A DNA stretch of 64,000 bases from Bacillota bacterium. Lineage in GTDB: Bacteria > Bacillota > UBA994 > UBA5500. Shown here piece by piece: positions 9,144-18,720 of the stretch. The stretch lies in NCBI GenBank assembly GCA_029781045.1, contig JAKOXL010000023.1, forward strand, positions 42,173-106,172. Direction: 5' to 3'. Below the pieces are notes generated by a model. The model worked only from the letters and a program-made list of their open reading frames with translations. It was not told the DNA's origin and did no database searches. The position numbers and the translations under genes were made by a program. Each line of letters opens with the position of its first letter. Position 1 is the stretch's first letter.

Positions 9144-10356
9144 AAGTACAACACGCCGCCTAGTGGCGTTGCTTCTCGTGACCAGTTGCTGTCTCGTCGG
9201 TTGTTGGGATCAGGACGAGATCACATCATTGGCACCGGTGGCGGCCATCGGCCTTGACGTGGGCAGTCAACCGGGTCTGTTGCGGGTAACCTGCCAGTTA
9301 ACGCTTCCGGAAGCTGGCGGCGGTGGCGCGGGAGCTGGAACCACCCGCTCCCGCCTGCGGGTCTTAACGACCGAATCGGAATCACTGGTTCAAGCTTTTG
9401 CCATCTTGCAGAGCCAAACCCGTCGCCGCCACTTCTTCTTGCATCTTGAACATGTGGTCTTTGGAGCCGAACTAGCTAGAAATGGGCTTGGCACTGCTCT
9501 GGAGGCACTTCATGGCTGGTCACAGATCCGCGGATCCACCTTGGTCTTCGTGGCGGAAGGAACAGCGGAAGCAGTATTACATGCCCATTCGGGCATAGGG
9601 CAAAATCCAGCCAACGACGTGGCCCATATCATACGTAGTGCATCCTCGGCACCAGTGGCCCGGAAAACAACCTTGAATGACATGATTAATGCCCTTGCCC
9701 ATCCGGGCAGCACCAGCCTAACCCTACCGATTCTCGGCTTACGACCGCTAGCCCTCAGCTCCGGAGATGACACGCCGCCCTCTGGGGTGGGCCAAGATGG
9801 AGAGCAGTTTATGGAGGTAGCCCTTAAGGGAACAGCCCTGTTTGATCGGGATCGCTGGGTGGCCGAGCTGGATATACGCGAAACCCAAACACTGGCGGTA
9901 CTGGCAGGGGCAGCCAAACAAGGAATGAGCACTATACCCAGCCCGATAAATGCAGAAGGTAAGATTGCCCCACAATATGAGAACATACAAGTGGCTTACC
10001 GCATTGAGGAAAAGGACGATGGGGGACTGAAGGTCACCACCAAGATCAAACTGGATGTGCGCTTAGTGGAAGTACATGGAGGCTATGACCCCAGTCTGTC
10101 GCAGTTTCGCCCCATTGAGATGGCCGTTGAGGAAGACGTCACTACCCGGGTGGCTGCTTTTTTTGCCAAGCTGCAAAGTTACGGTCTAGATTCGGTCAAT
10201 ATTGGCCAAAGGATAAAGCAGCAGAAACCGAAGCTGTGGAAGAGCCTGCAGGAGAATTGGCGAGAGGTCTATCCAACCATTGAGTTCGTGGTCGAGCCGA
10301 AGGCACAGGTGCGAACGGTGGGGCTAATGAAGATGTTCCGCAAGTTGGGACGGTAA
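9136..10356 (+). CDS. gerC-type: Spore germinant receptor C subunit, Ger(x)C family lipoprotein
   Basis: 406 residues with a lipoprotein signal peptide ending at Cys23 (LVGC), followed by the family's WDQDEI motif. The mature protein sits on the outer face of the inner spore membrane and is needed for receptor function. The middle contains SESLVQAFAILQSQTRRRHFFLHLEH in family order and a C-terminal domain with FFAKLQSYGLDSVNIG near residue 340. It overlaps gerB by 8 bases and ends the operon; a hairpin at 10366 follows. Full length for the family. Confidence 0.95.
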   Translation: MPKSTTRRLVALLLVTSCCLVGCWDQDEITSLAPVAAIGLDVGSQPGLLRVTCQLTLPEAGGGGAGAGTTRSRLRVLTTESESLVQAFAILQSQTRRRHFFLHLEHVVFGAELARNGLGTALEALHGWSQIRGSTLVFVAEGTAEAVLHAHSGIGQNPANDVAHIIRSASSAPVARKTTLNDMINALAHPGSTSLTLPILGLRPLALSSGDDTPPSGVGQDGEQFMEVALKGTALFDRDRWVAELDIRETQTLAVLAGAAKQGMSTIPSPINAEGKIAPQYENIQVAYRIEEKDDGGLKVTTKIKLDVRLVEVHGGYDPSLSQFRPIEMAVEEDVTTRVAAFFAKLQSYGLDSVNIGQRIKQQKPKLWKSLQENWREVYPTIEFVVEPKAQVRTVGLMKMFRKLGR

Positions 10357-10365
10357 AATTGGCAA

Positions 10366-10387
10366 GGGGCTGTCGCAAGACAGCCCC
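10366..10387. terminator. Bidirectional hairpin between gerC and ileS
   Basis: Arms ggggctgtc/gacagcccc with loop gcaa, followed by cttctttcct on the plus strand. It lies between convergent genes and can serve both. It belongs to the dispersed hairpin family seen at 1849, 30715, 39210 and 45278. Confidence 0.7.
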
Positions 10388-10407
10388 TTCTTCTTTCCTG
10401 TCGGAAC

Positions 10408-13206
10408 CTACAGTCTTACGCCCTGCTCAGCCAGCACGGCGGCACAGCGAGGACAAATGGCATTGTTCTCTTCATCGTGGGTCACTTCCTCGCTGTAGTT
10501 CCAGCAGCGTTCACATTTCTCACCGGCCGCCGGAGTCACCCGTACTTTAAAGCCGGGCAGCTCTTCTGCTTCCACAGCTCCCTCGTCCGCCTGGTCTGCC
10601 GCAAGGACTTCTACCTGGGAGACGATGAGCAGCGTAGGCCACTGGTGGGCCAGCTCCGCGACGAAATCACGCCAAGCCTCCGATGGGTAGAGCTCCACAC
10701 GGGCATCCAGAGAGCTGCGGATCAGCTTATCCCGCCGCGCCTGTTCCAGCACTTTGGCCACCTCCTCTCGCACGGTAAGGATTTTCTCCCAACGAGCTTC
10801 CAGTTGGGGATTGGCGTATTCAGCCTTAGCCTGCGGCCAAGCAGCCAGTTGCACGGTAGCTAAATCGGTGCCGGGCATAGCTTGCCAGATTTCTTCTGCC
10901 GTATGGGTCAGCACAGGAGCGATCAACCGTACCAAGGTGTGGAGCGTTTCCCACATCACGGTTTGAGCTGCCCGGCGGGCCTGACTAGTAGGCAGCGACG
11001 CATAGACCCGGTCCTTGATCACGTCGAGATAGAAGGCGCTCATATCCACGGCGCAGAAGTTGTGCACCGCATGGTAGAACACGTGCAGGTCGAAATCCTC
11101 ATAGGCTGCCGTTACCCGTTCCACCAGACGGTTAAGGCGCATCAGGGCCCAGCGATCCAACTCGGCCAGTTGCTCATAGGGAACCTGGTCGGTGGCCGGG
11201 TTAAAATCATAGAGGTTAGAGATCATATAGCGGGCCGTGTTCCGGATCTTGCGGTAAACCTCGGCCATCTGCTTCAAGAGATCATTGGAGATACGCACAT
11301 CGTTCTTGAAGTCCACCGATGCCACCCAGAGCCGCAGAATGTCGGCACCAAACTGCTGGCAGACATCGGCCGGATCGATAACATTACCTAAAGACTTGGA
11401 CATCTTGCGTCCCTCACCATCGAGCACAAAACCGTGAGTCAGAACAGCTTTATAGGGCGCACTGCCGCGGGCCGCCACCCCAGTCCAGAGGGAGGATTGG
11501 AACCAACCGCGATGCTGGTCGCTACCTTCCAAGTAGAGGTCAGCCGGCCAGCGCAGATCCGGGTGGGTTTCTAGAACAGCCACATGGCTGGAACCCGAAT
11601 CAAACCAGACGTCCATGATATCCTGTTCTTTTTCGAATTCGCTATGACCACACTGCGGGCAGGTGGTACCAGGTGGCAAGATATCCTCCACCGGCGTAGT
11701 AAACCAGGCATTGGAGCCGGCCTCCGCAAACAAGGCCTGCACCCGTTTGATGGTTTCCCGATTAATCAGCTCTTTGCCACACTGCTTGCAGTAGAACACT
11801 GGGATAGGCACACCCCAGGCCCGCTGCCGGGAAATACACCAGTCTCCCCGGTCCCGGACCATGTTGGTGATCCGTTCCTCACCCCATTTGGGGATCCACT
11901 CCACCTTTTCAATCTCGTCTAGAGCCAGCTGCCGGATGCTATCAACAGAGACGAACCACTGCTCGGTGGTACGGAACATAACCGGTTGTTTGCAGCGCCA
12001 GCAATGGGGGAACTGATGGCCAATCTTACCGGCATTGAGCAGTGCTCCCCGCTCCCGTAGGGTGGCGATAATCTCTTTGTTGGCCTTTTCATAGTACATG
12101 CCAGCAAAGGGGCCGGCTTCTTCCGTGAATACTCCCCTATCATCAATCGGATTGATCACTGGCAGGTCATACTGCATACCTACTTCAAAGTCTTCATGAC
12201 CATGTCCTGGAGCCGTATGGACACAACCGGTACCGGCGTCAAGAGTAACGTGATCCCCCAAGATGACCAAGGAGCGGCGCTCCGGCAAGAAGGGATGCTG
12301 GCAGACCATGCCCTCCAGCTCGCGCCCCATAAAAGTGGCTCCCAGTTCAACTTCCGTCAAACCGACAACTCGGCATACTTCCTCTGCCAGATCTTTGGCC
12401 ATGACCAGAAGATGGTCACCCGCATCCACCAAAACATACTCAAACTCCCTGTTAAGGGCGATGGCCACATTAGCCGGCAAAGTCCAAGGGGTGGTAGTCC
12501 AGATGACGAAGTAGATGGGTTTGTCGAAACCCGCAAATACACCCTTCGGGTCTTCTATCAGTTCAAAGCGCACATAGATGGAATCCGATTGCTTGTCGTG
12601 ATACTCGATCTCTGCTTCAGCAAGGGCCGTCTCGCAGGTGGGGCACCAATGAACAGGGCGCAGCCCCTTATATACGAGGCCCTTTTCCACCATGGCGGCA
12701 AACACTTCCAACTGCTTGGCTTCGTACTGGGGTAATAGGGTGACATAGGGATTATCCCAGTCGCCCCGCACTCCTAGGCGTTTGAAAGAATTGCGCTGCA
12801 CGTCTAGCCAGGATAGGGCGGAAGCGGCACACATTTCCCGCAGCTCCACGGGCGATATCTCACGCCGCTTGGGCCCCAACTTCTTAGCCACGGCGTGCTC
12901 AATCGGGAGGCCATGGGTATCCCAACCGGGCACGTAAGGGGCATCGTAGCCTTGCATGGTCTTGAACTTGACCACAATATCCTTCAAGATCTTGTTCATG
13001 GCCGTGCCGATATGGATATTGCCATTGGCATAGGGCGGGCCATCATGCAAGATGTATTTGGGAGCGCCTGTCCGTGCTTCCTGCACCAGGCGGTAGACGT
13101 CCATTTCCTCCCACATCTTTTGAATCTCTACCTCTTTGGTAGGTAGATTGGCCCGCATAGGAAAACTGGTTTGAGGGAGATTAAGGGTCTTACCATAGTC
13201 CACCAT
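10408..13206 (-). CDS. ileS: Isoleucyl-tRNA synthetase
   Basis: 932 residues from ATG 13206 (AGGAAGGTGAAGAAA precedes it; a GTG at 13215 is too close to the ribosome site). Class I synthetase charging tRNA-Ile, with editing of valine. The HIGH-type motif is NIHIGTAMN (about residue 63-71), KMSKS is in [10 protein letters not shown] near residue 600, and [13 protein letters not shown] marks the editing domain. The C-terminal zinc finger has CERCWNYSE and CPRCAAVL. This is the bacterial-type enzyme of usual length. Expression is controlled by the T-box leader directly upstream. Confidence 0.98.
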   Translation of the reverse strand: MVDYGKTLNLPQTSFPMRANLPTKEVEIQKMWEEMDVYRLVQEARTGAPKYILHDGPPYANGNIHIGTAMNKILKDIVVKFKTMQGYDAPYVPGWDTHGLPIEHAVAKKLGPKRREISPVELREMCAASALSWLDVQRNSFKRLGVRGDWDNPYVTLLPQYEAKQLEVFAAMVEKGLVYKGLRPVHWCPTCETALAEAEIEYHDKQSDSIYVRFELIEDPKGVFAGFDKPIYFVIWTTTPWTLPANVAIALNREFEYVLVDAGDHLLVMAKDLAEEVCRVVGLTEVELGATFMGRELEGMVCQHPFLPERRSLVILGDHVTLDAGTGCVHTAPGHGHEDFEVGMQYDLPVINPIDDRGVFTEEAGPFAGMYYEKANKEIIATLRERGALLNAGKIGHQFPHCWRCKQPVMFRTTEQWFVSVDSIRQLALDEIEKVEWIPKWGEERITNMVRDRGDWCISRQRAWGVPIPVFYCKQCGKELINRETIKRVQALFAEAGSNAWFTTPVEDILPPGTTCPQCGHSEFEKEQDIMDVWFDSGSSHVAVLETHPDLRWPADLYLEGSDQHRGWFQSSLWTGVAARGSAPYKAVLTHGFVLDGEGRKMSKSLGNVIDPADVCQQFGADILRLWVASVDFKNDVRISNDLLKQMAEVYRKIRNTARYMISNLYDFNPATDQVPYEQLAELDRWALMRLNRLVERVTAAYEDFDLHVFYHAVHNFCAVDMSAFYLDVIKDRVYASLPTSQARRAAQTVMWETLHTLVRLIAPVLTHTAEEIWQAMPGTDLATVQLAAWPQAKAEYANPQLEARWEKILTVREEVAKVLEQARRDKLIRSSLDARVELYPSEAWRDFVAELAHQWPTLLIVSQVEVLAADQADEGAVEAEELPGFKVRVTPAAGEKCERCWNYSEEVTHDEENNAICPRCAAVLAEQGVRL

Positions 13207-13220
13207 TTTCTTCACCTTCC

Positions 13221-13483
13221 TTATAAAAATCGAAATCCTTCGCCCCAGCAGGGACGAAGGACTAATCCTCGTGGTACCACCCTAATTCGCCTAAGCAATA
13301 GGCCTCGCGACGGCATTGACCGTACACGCGTAACGGGCGCCACCGGCCACTGAGTACTGAGCAAATGAGCCTTTCCCCAGGGCAGCTCATGGGTGATCTT
13401 CACTACCAACTATAGCCATCGGGCTCCCACCTTATTCCCGACTCTCTGCGACCTCAATGGTAGCTACTCTCCCAGTCATAGCT
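13221..13483 (-). promoter_or_regulatory. T-box leader (tRNA-Ile sensing) before ileS
   Basis: Read on the minus strand: stem I opens with ctatgactgggagagtag, then cagagagtcggg and gaggtgggagcccgatgg-like elements, and a specifier loop agtgaagatcaccc in which the codon ATC (13397-13395) specifies isoleucine. The T-box itself, agggtggtaccacg, is at 13284-13271. The terminator stem ccttcgtccc/ggggcgaagg lies at about 13261-13230 and runs into tttcgattttt. Uncharged tRNA-Ile pairing with the T-box should favour the antiterminator and let ileS be transcribed. Confidence 0.95.
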
Positions 13484-13502
13484 TTTATAGGCAGTTTTTT
13501 TG

Positions 13503-13530
13503 TATTATAACATATTATGCCCAAGATAAA
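13503..13530 (-). promoter_or_regulatory. Probable promoter of the ileS T-box transcript
   Basis: A consensus -10 tataat is at 13508-13503 on the minus strand, about 20 bases before stem I of the T-box. The -35 region at about 13525-13530 is poor (tttatc-like), so placement rests on the -10 and the position of the leader. Confidence 0.5.
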
Positions 13531-13630
13531 ACCCCGTGTTTTTCTCGGCTGCGATCTGAGGAATTCTAGTCAACGACCCACGGGCAGTATATAATCGGAA
13601 GAACAAGAAACAGGAAAAGCGGAGGAAAAC

Positions 13631-14767
13631 ATGTCTAAAATTGAACTGATTGCCACAGCTACTTTCGCCATGGAAGCGGTGGTGGCGAGAGAGCTTAAGG
13701 CTCTGGGGTACAACGACCTTACAGTGGAAAACAATCAGGTCAGCTTTCGAGCCGATGAGGAGGCCATCGCTCGCACCAATCTCTGGCTGCGGGTGGCCGA
13801 TCGGGTAAAGCTGGTGATGGGGCGTTTTCACGCCACCAGCTTCGATTCCCTTTTTGAGCAGACCAAGAACCTGCCTTGGGAAGCCTGGCTTCCCGCTAAT
13901 GCCTGTTTTCCTGTACAGGGGAAATCCGTCAAGTCCCAGCTTTTTAGCGTCTCCGATTGTCAGGCCATCGTGAAGAAGGCTATCGTGGAGCGCCTAAAGC
14001 AGAAGTATCGCCGCCAATGGTTTCCAGAGGACGGTCCGCTTTTCCCCATTGAAGTAGCGCTACTAAAGGATGAGGCGACTTTGACGATTGATACCAGCGG
14101 AGAAGCCTTGCATAAACGGGGCTACCGCCAGTTGGTCAGTCAAGCCCCCTTGCGGGAGACCATGGCCGCTGGGTTGATTAGTCTCAGCTTCTGGCAGCCA
14201 GACCGTCCTTTTCTCGACCCCTTCTGCGGTTCGGGAACCCTACCCATAGAAGCAGCTTTGATAGGACGCAACATAGCCCCGGGACTACGCCGCAGTTTTG
14301 CCGCCGAACACTGGCCCCGGTTACCACGGAAGCTCTGGCACAGGGTTCGCCAAGAGGCAGAAGCAGCCATTGACTGGGAGCGGCCGCTGGAAATTATGGG
14401 CACGGACATAGATGGGGAAATACTCAAGGCCGCCCGGCAAAACGCTAAACGCGCCGGCGTCTTTGCCGACATTCATCTGCAGCAGATGCCAATAAGCCAA
14501 GTGCGTTCCAGCAAGCGCTACGGTGTGATGATTACTAACCCCCCCTACGGGGAACGTCTAAGCGACAAGCAAAGCGTTACGCAGCTCTATAAAGAGCTGG
14601 CAGAAACAATAGAGCCGTTGGACACCTGGTCCTTCTACATTCTAACCGCCTTTCCCCAATTTGAGCGGGTCTTAGGGAGGATTGCCGACCGTAAGCGCAA
14701 ACTCTACAATGGCGATTTGCTCTGTTACTACTACCAGTATTTTGGCCCCCGTCCCCCGAGGCAATAG
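13631..14767 (+). CDS. THUMP-domain class I RNA methyltransferase (RlmL/YpsC-like)
   Basis: 378 residues. An N-terminal ferredoxin-like plus THUMP RNA-binding region (about residues 1-155) is followed by a Rossmann methyltransferase domain. SAM-binding DPFCGSGTLPIEAALIG is near residue 197 and the catalytic NPPYGERL near 303, the signature of enzymes making N2-methylguanine in 23S rRNA. Homologues include the N-terminal half of E. coli RlmL and B. subtilis YpsC. ATG at 13631 follows GCGGAGGAAAAC. It is a single gene, divergent from the ileS leader. Confidence 0.9.
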   Translation: MSKIELIATATFAMEAVVARELKALGYNDLTVENNQVSFRADEEAIARTNLWLRVADRVKLVMGRFHATSFDSLFEQTKNLPWEAWLPANACFPVQGKSVKSQLFSVSDCQAIVKKAIVERLKQKYRRQWFPEDGPLFPIEVALLKDEATLTIDTSGEALHKRGYRQLVSQAPLRETMAAGLISLSFWQPDRPFLDPFCGSGTLPIEAALIGRNIAPGLRRSFAAEHWPRLPRKLWHRVRQEAEAAIDWERPLEIMGTDIDGEILKAARQNAKRAGVFADIHLQQMPISQVRSSKRYGVMITNPPYGERLSDKQSVTQLYKELAETIEPLDTWSFYILTAFPQFERVLGRIADRKRKLYNGDLLCYYYQYFGPRPPRQ

Positions 14768-14844
14768 CAAATTTCTCCTTTGTTCCCAGCAAGAATTAAA
14801 TGGGTCTTTGCGGGAAATATTAGTTAACAAAGGAGATGGATCCT

Positions 14845-15051
14845 ATGGACAAAATCGCACTAGCATTGGTAATCATCGGGGCCCTCAACTGGGGTTTAAT
14901 CGGCCTCTTTAACTTGGACTTGGTTGCCGCCCTCTTCGGTGGACCAAATGCCACTCTAAGCCGTATCGTCTACACCCTAGTTGGGCTGGCCGGAATCTGG
15001 TCCTTAACCCTTCTCTTCCGTGACAATCGGGAATTAAGGGGCAACAGGTAA
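14845..15051 (+). CDS. DUF378 small membrane protein
   Basis: 68 residues from ATG 14845; the ribosome site AAAGGAG ends 9 bases upstream, whereas the ATG at 14836 touches it. Two transmembrane helices with the family hallmarks ALNWGLIGLFNLDLVAALFG (residues about 13-32) and a second helix RIVYTLVGLAGIW. Function unknown. A strong terminator follows at 15059. Confidence 0.9.
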   Translation: MDKIALALVIIGALNWGLIGLFNLDLVAALFGGPNATLSRIVYTLVGLAGIWSLTLLFRDNRELRGNR

Positions 15052-15058
15052 CAAGAAA

Positions 15059-15092
15059 CGGCGACCTAGCCTTATCAGGCTTAGGTCGCCGT
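15059..15092. terminator. Strong hairpin after the DUF378 gene
   Basis: Perfect arms acggcgaccta/taggtcgccgt around a short loop that itself holds gcc..ggc, followed by tcatct. It separates convergent genes and can act for both strands. Confidence 0.75.
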
Positions 15093-15112
15093 TCATCTAC
15101 TTCAGTATTTGC

Positions 15113-15583
15113 TTAGGTACGCTGAGCTCGCCAAAGCAGGGCTATACCAGCGACTATCAGCCCCGCTGCCAGTATGGTTTCAAAGGAGACCCCATAAAGT
15201 TCTTCCAAGATAATAAAGAGGCCTAGAGCCGTGACGATACCACCTGGAATGGCCAAAGGAGTATAGGTACCGCCCTGCAAACTAGCACCAAGAAAGGCCA
15301 GCCCGGGAGCCAATACCCATCCGGCCTGCACCCAAATGAGGTGGTCAAAACCTTTGAGTGTGAACCAGAAAGGCAAACTCAAGAACAGGAATAAGAGGGC
15401 GGGAAACAGTAACCCCCGATTCCCCGACAGATAATGAATCAGGAAGTAGCCACCAAACGCCAACGTCACTAAGGCGAGACTTTCTAAGCCCAGCCGCAGG
15501 TACCCAAAATTGACAGCCAAACCTAGGCAACCAAATACAATCAAAATGGTTCCCAAGAAAATGCGGTCTAACTTCTTGGACAT
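15113..15583 (-). CDS. Six-helix membrane protein, LiaF/DUF5668-like topology
   Basis: 156 residues from ATG 15583 (ribosome site GAGAGGGGAAACC); the frame extends upstream to 15625 without another good site. About six short hydrophobic segments in pairs, opening with LDRIFLGTILIVFGCLGLAVN, which resembles the membrane domains of cell-envelope stress proteins such as LiaF/LiaI. No cytoplasmic domain and no two-component genes nearby. Family placement is tentative; that it is a real membrane protein is clear. Confidence 0.7.
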   Translation of the reverse strand: MSKKLDRIFLGTILIVFGCLGLAVNFGYLRLGLESLALVTLAFGGYFLIHYLSGNRGLLFPALLFLFLSLPFWFTLKGFDHLIWVQAGWVLAPGLAFLGASLQGGTYTPLAIPGGIVTALGLFIILEELYGVSFETILAAGLIVAGIALLWRAQRT

Positions 15584-15626
15584 GGTTTCCCCTCTCTTCA
15601 CCGCCGAAGGCCACCGGAGGAACATA

Positions 15627-16379
15627 CTATGGCTTCAACCAATCACTCTCCGGTTTGGCAATCAGACGGGCGTTGTTATAGGCCATATCAATAGTCAGTA
15701 GGGTGCGACCCTGATAGATGGAGCCCTCCTTATAAATTACCAGAGCGGCGTCGGGCACGCCACTTTCTAAACAGAGAGGCAACAAAAGCTGTACGCGCCC
15801 TTCGTAGTACTGAGGCACCGCCAAGCGATAATTGGCGGCCACTTTTTTCTTTGCCAGATTCACTGCACCACTAAATATGTTCATTAATAGCTCCCGTTGC
15901 CCCGTGTTCTGAAAAATCCTGGGCAAGCGAGCGATATTATTAGGGTTGTTCAAAATATGTTCCACATTAACTCGGATCTCCAGTCGATAGTCGAATATGA
16001 GGTCGGAAATATCGGTGAAATATTCGGCCCTCGTAGGCAGTGGTACGAAATCATTAAGCTCTAAATCGCTTTCCCGCACAAAACCCATCATGTACCAGGG
16101 CTGGGCACCCTCCCTGCGGTTGCGGGTAAAATAGCCAAAGATCTGCTCGTAATTATCGGTGTAAAGCCCCGTATTAAAACAGGCCTTATCACCGACAATT
16201 GCTATTTTACTCTGTTTAAATTTAGGATTATCGGTGCCATCATATTCCTCTTTTAGACGTTTAAAAGTGTGGTGGATGTAATTGTATAAAATGGGATGTT
16301 TATATTGCTGCTGCTCCGGGGTGGGGTTACGAAATTGCCAGACTTCCTCTGCAGCCATTTTACTTAACTCATCCAGCAT
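15627..16379 (-). CDS. DUF3825 domain protein
   Basis: 250-residue soluble protein. The block FNTGLYTDNYEQIFGYFTRN near residue 68-87 and PTRAEYFTDISDLIFDYRLEI near 115-135 match the DUF3825 family, sometimes found near RNA-binding or helicase-like domains in larger proteins; here the domain stands alone. Function unknown. Start ATG 16379 has only a GAGG three bases upstream, so the internal ATG seven codons later is an alternative. The 44-base gap and same strand suggest linkage to the small membrane protein downstream. Confidence 0.8.
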   Translation of the reverse strand: MLDELSKMAAEEVWQFRNPTPEQQQYKHPILYNYIHHTFKRLKEEYDGTDNPKFKQSKIAIVGDKACFNTGLYTDNYEQIFGYFTRNRREGAQPWYMMGFVRESDLELNDFVPLPTRAEYFTDISDLIFDYRLEIRVNVEHILNNPNNIARLPRIFQNTGQRELLMNIFSGAVNLAKKKVAANYRLAVPQYYEGRVQLLLPLCLESGVPDAALVIYKEGSIYQGRTLLTIDMAYNNARLIAKPESDWLKP

Positions 16380-16459
16380 GTCCTCAAAATCTTTTCAGTA
16401 GGCAAATTCAAATAGAGGCCATCTTCTATCCGTATTAGCTATAGAAGTTGACAACTGTC

Positions 16460-16607
16460 TCAGTCCTTTCTTGGTATGTTGTTGGTATCAACATTCGCCG
16501 CCGGGGTACCCGTCTCCTTTTTCCCTCAGGCATTTTCAGCATTTTATAGCAGGTAAAAGCCCGGGCATGGCCAAACAGTAATTAAGAAAACTCTACGAAA
16601 GGACTGA
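16460..16607 (+). promoter_or_regulatory. Possible structured leader of the desulfhydrase-like gene
   Basis: Perfect 11-base inverted repeat: tcagtcctttc at 16460-16470 and gaaaggactga at 16597-16607. The right arm contains the only plausible ribosome site (GAAAGGA) for the gene starting at 16617. A ttgaca lies at 16448-16453 just upstream of the left arm. Base pairing of the arms would hide the ribosome site. No known riboswitch class was recognised. Confidence 0.35.
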
Positions 16608-16616
16608 AACTATTCT

Positions 16617-17606
16617 ATGCTCTTTTCCCGTTTTCCCCGCGTTCACCTGGCCGATCTACCTACTCCTCTACAACATCTGCACCGCTTTGGTGCCTCAGTG
16701 GACCACCCCCAACTCTATATCAAGCGGGATGATTTTATGTCCTTGGGTATGGGAGGTAATAAGCTACGCCATTTGGAATTCTGGATGGGAGCCGCCTTGG
16801 AGCAGGGGGCCGACCTGGTAGTGGCCTGTGGTCGCCCCGAGTCGAATCAATGCCGATTAACCGCCGCTGCCGCTGCCAAACTGGGCCTCGATTGCATTCT
16901 GGTACATAACACAGAGCCGCCTGGCTTCTTACAGGGCAACATCCTGCTCAGCCATCTCTTTGGAGCCCAATCGATCTACCTGGGCGAAACCGATGAAGAA
17001 ACAAGGCAGCAAGAGGCGGTGGCTTTAGTAGAGCGTCTAAAGGCGGAAGGGCGCAAACCATATCTGATCGGAGATGTGGCTTTGGGTTGCCTAGGCTATG
17101 TAAACGCCGCCATCGAATTGCACCAGCAGGCTCTAGCCCGGGACATCGACCTGCGGCAAGTGGTGATCGTGGGTGCTATGGGAGCCACGGCCGCCGGTTT
17201 CCTGTTTGGCACCGCCCTTTTAGGCCATCCCTTTCATGTGCATGTGATCAGTGTGGAGTATTCCCGGGAAGTACTTTGGTCTATTCTGGAACGGAATTTC
17301 AACGCCATTGGCTCTCTACTGGGGATTAGACCCAACGTCACCCTGGAGGAGGTGGCCACTATACACATGGACTACTTGGGGCCCGGCTACGCCTTACCGA
17401 CTCCCGAAGCTATCCAAGCGACACGTGACCTGGCACAAACAGAGGGGATTCTGCTAGAAAGCGTATATACCAGTAAAACCGTCTGGGGCTTACGTGACCT
17501 GGTGGCCCGGGGCATCATCTCCCGGCAGGAGGCCGCCTGTGTAATTCACACCGGCGGCGGACCGGCCTTGTTTGGGCAGGCCCAACTATACCAACCGAAG
17601 AAATAG
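16617..17606 (+). CDS. D-cysteine desulfhydrase / ACC deaminase family PLP enzyme
   Basis: 329 residues, fold type II PLP enzyme. The Schiff-base Lys49 is in MGGNKLRHLEFW, the substrate/cofactor loop is CGRPESNQCR (residues 71-80; family usually has QSNHxR), and the C-terminal IHTGGGPALFG holds the PLP phosphate site. Family members degrade D-cysteine to pyruvate, sulfide and ammonia, or open aminocyclopropane carboxylate; the exact substrate cannot be fixed. The ATG at 16617 lies 13 bases after GAAAGGA, a long spacing. Single gene followed by a terminator. Confidence 0.85.
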   Translation: MLFSRFPRVHLADLPTPLQHLHRFGASVDHPQLYIKRDDFMSLGMGGNKLRHLEFWMGAALEQGADLVVACGRPESNQCRLTAAAAAKLGLDCILVHNTEPPGFLQGNILLSHLFGAQSIYLGETDEETRQQEAVALVERLKAEGRKPYLIGDVALGCLGYVNAAIELHQQALARDIDLRQVVIVGAMGATAAGFLFGTALLGHPFHVHVISVEYSREVLWSILERNFNAIGSLLGIRPNVTLEEVATIHMDYLGPGYALPTPEAIQATRDLAQTEGILLESVYTSKTVWGLRDLVARGIISRQEAACVIHTGGGPALFGQAQLYQPKK

Positions 17607-17617
17607 ACATAGGAAGC

Positions 17618-17651
17618 AAAACAGGGTTACCCTTGCGGATAACCCTGTTTT
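17618..17651. terminator. Hairpin between convergent desulfhydrase and desulfoferrodoxin genes
   Basis: Perfect arms aaaacagggtta/taaccctgtttt with a 10-base loop; A- and T-rich flanks make it usable in both directions. Confidence 0.85.
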
Positions 17652-17658
17652 CTTACAT

Positions 17659-18048
17659 CTATTCCTTTTTGGCGAGCCAGAGGCCATGGAGGTTACAGTA
17701 CTCGCGAGCCTCGGTTACCTTTTCAAAGGGTGCACAGAAAACTGCAACGGGTGGCTGGCCGGGCTTTAGGTACTCCCGATAGACTTGGCCGTCGGCAACA
17801 ATTTCAATCCATTCGATCCAGTGCTCGTCAATCATCGGGTGGTCAACGCTACCTACTTTCACGCGGGTGCCCTCGGGGGCAGGTTCGATCACGGGAACGT
17901 GCTTCTCATAGGCGCTATCGGCGGTTTGCGGTGCCATATGCTCCATAGGCTGCCCGCAGCAAACCAATGTGCCGGCTGCGGCGTGTACCACTTCCACGAT
18001 ATTGCCACATATGTTGCACTTGTAGACCTGTCTCAATTCGGTCATCAT
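17659..18048 (-). CDS. dfx: Desulfoferrodoxin (superoxide reductase)
   Basis: 129 residues. Reduces superoxide to peroxide without making oxygen, a typical defence of anaerobes. An N-terminal desulforedoxin domain has the four Cys iron ligands (CNIC near residues 11-14 and CC near 30-31). The C-terminal superoxide reductase domain holds the active iron: HM near 37, EKHVPVIE with its His near 49, [14 protein letters not shown] with two His near 70 and 76, and CNLHGLW with the Cys and His near 118-121. ATG 18048 follows GGAGGGTGTTT. It is controlled by the promoter/operator at 18078-18106. Confidence 0.96.
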   Translation of the reverse strand: MMTELRQVYKCNICGNIVEVVHAAAGTLVCCGQPMEHMAPQTADSAYEKHVPVIEPAPEGTRVKVGSVDHPMIDEHWIEWIEIVADGQVYREYLKPGQPPVAVFCAPFEKVTEAREYCNLHGLWLAKKE

Positions 18049-18077
18049 AAACACCCTCCTTCGGTTTCTTTATACCC

Positions 18078-18106
18078 ATTATAGTAATCATTATCATTAC
18101 GGTCAA
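18078..18106 (-). promoter_or_regulatory. Promoter with Fur/PerR-like operator for dfx
   Basis: On the minus strand ttgacc (18106-18101), a 17-base spacer and tataat (18083-18078) form a near-consensus sigma-A promoter. The spacer and -10 contain tgataatgattacta (18096-18082), which matches the 7-1-7 Fur-family box tgataat-n-attatca at 12 of 14 fixed positions. A peroxide (PerR) or iron (Fur) repressor bound there would block RNA polymerase. Confidence 0.75.
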
Positions 18107-18161
18107 GCGAAAAATGCGGCGGGGGTCATACCCGGTAGGTATGGCACACAGCCCCATTACT

Positions 18162-18698
18162 CTAGCGTTCTAGGGGTTGCGGCTTGGGGTATTCCACTCC
18201 AAAGGTTTCGACTGTGACGGTGGCCATTTTCTGCTCTTCATAAGGCCGATCGAACCAGTCCCGTGGAGTATTGACTATGGCATCGGCCACTTCAATTCCG
18301 CTAATTACCTTACCAAAGGCGGCGTACTGCCCATCCAGATGGGGAGCGTCGGCTACCATGATAAAGAACTGGGAGCCGGCCGAATCGGGATTAGCTGCCC
18401 TCGCCATGGAAACAACCCCCCGAGTGTGCTTCAAATCGTTGGCAAAACCGTTAGCTGTAAACTCCCCTTTGATACTGTACCCGGGACCACCAGTGCCTGT
18501 GCCCAATGGGTCGCCGCCCTGGATCATGAAACCAGGGATTACCCGGTGGAATATAAGACCATCGTAATAACCCTTTTGTACCAAAGAGATAAAGTTGTGC
18601 ACCGTATTGGGGGCCACTTGGGGATAGAGCTCTATCTCCATCTGTCCTCCGTTTTCCATCGTAATAGTAACCAGAGGATTAGTTTGCATTGCTGTCAT
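18162..18698 (-). CDS. Cyclophilin-type peptidyl-prolyl isomerase (cytoplasmic)
   Basis: About 178 residues from ATG 18698, preceded by GGAAGAGAGGT; ATG 18689 is a close alternative. Speeds cis-trans isomerisation of prolyl bonds. Conserved active-site segments: FHRVIPGFMIQGGDP with the catalytic Arg, SAGSQFFI, and LDGQYAAFGKVI. No signal peptide. It lies 22 bases after the stop of a second cyclophilin gene whose domain is very similar, so the pair probably arose by duplication and is cotranscribed. Confidence 0.93.
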   Translation of the reverse strand: MTAMQTNPLVTITMENGGQMEIELYPQVAPNTVHNFISLVQKGYYDGLIFHRVIPGFMIQGGDPLGTGTGGPGYSIKGEFTANGFANDLKHTRGVVSMARAANPDSAGSQFFIMVADAPHLDGQYAAFGKVISGIEVADAIVNTPRDWFDRPYEEQKMATVTVETFGVEYPKPQPLER

Positions 18699-18720
18699 AC
18701 CTCTCTTCCTTTCTTTACGG

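Noticed and set aside
10477..12735. Long plus-strand frames opposite ileS (up to 179 codons)
   Set aside because: They are antisense shadows of a highly conserved synthetase gene, without ribosome sites.
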